Shown here piece after piece: positions 5,216 through 7,332 of a DNA stretch of 7,332 bases. The translations under genes were made by a program, and so were the position numbers. The number at the start of each line of letters is the position of its first letter. The first letter of the stretch is position 1. The notes beneath the pieces were generated by a model. It saw only the letters and a list, made by a program, of their open reading frames with translations, made no database searches and was not told the DNA's origin. Source of the stretch: Bacteroidia bacterium. Its GTDB lineage: Bacteria; Bacteroidota; Bacteroidia; Bacteroidales; UBA5342. The stretch covers positions 1 to 7,332 of the forward strand of contig JAUIMD010000093.1 of NCBI GenBank assembly GCA_030433225.1, read 5' to 3'.

Positions 5216-7315
5216 ATGCGAAACCTTTACTTGTTAGGACTTGGAATATTTTTAATAAGTGCATGTACAATGGAGAAAGAAAGAACAAATCCATTTTTTA
5301 GTGAATTTAAAACGCCACACCAAACCGTACCGTTTGGCGAAATTGAAGAGGGAGATTATTTGCCTGCTTTCAACGAAGCCATTACGCAGGGGAAAGCAGA
5401 GGTGCAGGCCATAATAGATAACCCGGATGCGCCCACTTTTGAAAACACAATTGTGGCGCTGGAACAATCCGGTGAGCTGTTAAATACCGTAGCCGGAGTT
5501 TTTTACAACCTGTTAAGTGCCGAAACAACCGATAGCTTACAGGCTATTGCTCAGGAGGTTTCGCCAATGCTGACCAATTACAACAACGACATTAACCTGA
5601 ATGCCGACTTGTTTGCAAAAGTAAAAGCCGTGTACGGGCAAAAAGAATCGCTTAGCCTTACCACTGAACAAGCTACCTTGCTTGAAAATACTTACGTGGG
5701 CTTTACCCGTAGCGGTGCCAACCTGAGCGAAACAGATAAAGAAACGTTCCGCACCATAAGTACCGAGCTTTCGAAATTGTCACTTGATTTTGGCAATAAC
5801 GTACTGGCCGAAACCAATGCATACGAGTTGCACATCACCGATTCCACCCAATTAACCGGCCTAACCGGTGATATTATGGAAACTGCCGCCGCCAAAGCTA
5901 AAAGCAAAGGCAAAGAAGAAGGCTGGTTATTCGATATTTCCATGCCGAGTTACCTGCCGTTTATGAAAAACGCCGACAATCGGGAACTGCGCAAAGAAAT
6001 GTACATTGCCTACTCCTCTAAGGGAGCCAAAAACAATGAATACAACAACGAAGATAAAGTACGTAGAATTGTGGAGCTGCGCTTACAAATGGCGAATTTA
6101 CTGGGGTACGAAACTTATGCCGACTATGTACTGACGCGCCGTATGGCCAAAAATCCTGCCGGGGTGTATCAGCTGCTTGATGATTTGTACGATGCCTCTA
6201 TGACTCTGGCAAAAGCCGAAATGGCCGAACTGAATGCCTTTGCAAAGGCCAATGGGTTTGAAGGGGAAAAAGTACAGCCCTGGGATTATGCCTATTACAG
6301 CGAAAAATTGAAGGATGAAAAATACGCCTTAAACGACGAAATGCTGAAACCTTATTTTGAGCTCAGCAATGTAGAAAAAGGTGTGTTTGGCCTGGCTACC
6401 GATTTATACGGAATTACCTTTGTTGAAAACAAGGAGATTCCGGTTTACCATGAAGAGGTAAAAGCCTACGATGTATTGGATGCAGATGGATCTTTTCTTG
6501 CCGTATTTTATACCGATTTCCATCCACGTGCCGGAAAACGGGGAGGTGCCTGGATGAATTCCATAAAAGACCAGTACATTAAGGATGGCGTAAATGTTCG
6601 TCCGCACATTATGATTGTGATGAATTTTACCCGCCCAACCGAAACCAAACCCGCCCTGCTTACCTTTAACGAGGTAGAAACATTTCTGCACGAGTTTGGT
6701 CATGCGTTGCACGGGATGTTCGCCAACTCAAGTTACAGCAGCATTTCAGGTACCAGTGTGTACCGCGATTTTGTGGAACTTCCATCTCAAATTATGGAAA
6801 ACTGGGCCGTAGAAAAAGACTTTCTGGATAAGTTTGCCGTACATTATAAAACCGGAGAAAAAATTCCGGCCGGGTTGGTGGAAAAAATTATCACTTCCAA
6901 AAATTACATGGCAGGCTATGCCAGCGTTCGTCAGCTTAGCTTTGGCTATTTAGATATGGCCTGGCACAGTACCAGACATCCCATTACCGAAGATGTAAAA
7001 CAATTTGAGGAAACGGCATGGGCAAAAACGCAGTTGTTTGATGCGGTGCCCGGTTGCATTATGAGTACCCAGTTTGGCCATTTGTTTGCAGGTGGATACG
7101 CCGCCGGATACTACGGATACAAATGGGCCGAAGTATTGGATGCCGATGCATTTAGTATGTTCCAGCAAAATGGTTTGTTCGACAAAGCTACTGCCGCCTC
7201 CTTCCGGAAAAACATCCTGGAAAAAGGAGGGTCGGAGGATCCAATGACACTTTATGTAAGGTTTAGAGGGCAGGCACCCACCACAGATGCCTTGTTAAAA
7301 AGAAGCGGAATGTAA
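5216..7315 (+). CDS. M3-family zinc oligopeptidase (dipeptidyl carboxypeptidase-like), lipoprotein
   Basis: This 699-residue protein belongs to the thimet oligopeptidase / oligopeptidase A / Dcp family, which cleaves short peptides and, in Dcp, removes C-terminal dipeptides. The zinc site is complete: HEFGH at 492-496 (two His ligands, catalytic Glu493) and the third ligand E521 in DFVELPSQ, 25 residues on, as usual. The C-terminal substrate-binding segment, H622 with the Y628 and Y632-Y633 cluster in GHLFAGGYAAGYYGYKW, is intact. The helical N-terminal half includes NPFFSEFKTPHQTVPF, the typical opening of bacterial family members. The first 17 residues are a lipoprotein signal ending in a LISAC lipobox (Cys17), so the enzyme should be anchored in the envelope and work on periplasmic or external peptides, unlike cytoplasmic E. 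coli Dcp. The frame stays open upstream to 5027, overlapping the transporter gene, but only the ATG at 5216 puts the lipobox at the N terminus. The 134 bp before it hold a weak TATGTTTA box (5180-5187) and no obvious terminator. The stop lies 17 bp from the window end, so its terminator is not visible. Confidence 0.94.
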   Translation: MRNLYLLGLGIFLISACTMEKERTNPFFSEFKTPHQTVPFGEIEEGDYLPAFNEAITQGKAEVQAIIDNPDAPTFENTIVALEQSGELLNTVAGVFYNLLSAETTDSLQAIAQEVSPMLTNYNNDINLNADLFAKVKAVYGQKESLSLTTEQATLLENTYVGFTRSGANLSETDKETFRTISTELSKLSLDFGNNVLAETNAYELHITDSTQLTGLTGDIMETAAAKAKSKGKEEGWLFDISMPSYLPFMKNADNRELRKEMYIAYSSKGAKNNEYNNEDKVRRIVELRLQMANLLGYETYADYVLTRRMAKNPAGVYQLLDDLYDASMTLAKAEMAELNAFAKANGFEGEKVQPWDYAYYSEKLKDEKYALNDEMLKPYFELSNVEKGVFGLATDLYGITFVENKEIPVYHEEVKAYDVLDADGSFLAVFYTDFHPRAGKRGGAWMNSIKDQYIKDGVNVRPHIMIVMNFTRPTETKPALLTFNEVETFLHEFGHALHGMFANSSYSSISGTSVYRDFVELPSQIMENWAVEKDFLDKFAVHYKTGEKIPAGLVEKIITSKNYMAGYASVRQLSFGYLDMAWHSTRHPITEDVKQFEETAWAKTQLFDAVPGCIMSTQFGHLFAGGYAAGYYGYKWAEVLDADAFSMFQQNGLFDKATAASFRKNILEKGGSEDPMTLYVRFRGQAPTTDALLKRSGM

Positions 7316-7332
7316 TTTATATGTACTATATA

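Overview
The window looks like ordinary core chromosome of a member of the Bacteroidota (probably class Bacteroidia; I cannot place it to genus). Four things support this: promoter-like TAnnTTTG boxes just upstream of two genes, start regions with little Shine-Dalgarno signal, an ompH-murI gene pair typical of this phylum, and a lipoprotein-type M3 peptidase. No rRNA, tRNA, CRISPR array, insertion sequence or phage gene is visible.

Layout. At the left edge (1-1595, +) is the 3' part of an Omp85/BamA-TamA-like outer-membrane protein, with one POTRA-like segment followed by a beta-barrel. A 60-bp gap holding a good Bacteroidota -7 box leads to a gamma-carbonic-anhydrase-like hexapeptide-repeat protein (1656-2183, +). 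It faces, across only 22 bp, a minus-strand pair transcribed right to left: an OmpH/Skp-type periplasmic chaperone (3040-3591) and glutamate racemase murI (2206-3033), almost certainly one transcript. A 240-bp divergent intergenic region separates ompH from an NRAMP-fold transporter (about 3837-5081, +). The last gene, after a 134-bp gap, is an M3-family zinc oligopeptidase carrying a lipoprotein signal (5216-7315, +).

How the genes fit together. The Omp85-like protein, the OmpH chaperone and MurI all belong to envelope building: outer-membrane protein insertion, periplasmic chaperoning, and D-glutamate supply for peptidoglycan. The lipoprotein peptidase probably digests peptides in the periplasm. 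The transporter and the gamma-CA-like protein are housekeeping metal or ion proteins without an obvious link to the rest.

No new multi-gene system is evident. The points most worth checking are the NRAMP-fold protein in which the TM1 DPGN metal site reads GVSH, a 25-codon ORF behind a 9-base Shine-Dalgarno match (unexpected in this phylum), the unusual start region of the transporter, and the degenerate L6 motif plus C-terminal tail of the Omp85-like protein.
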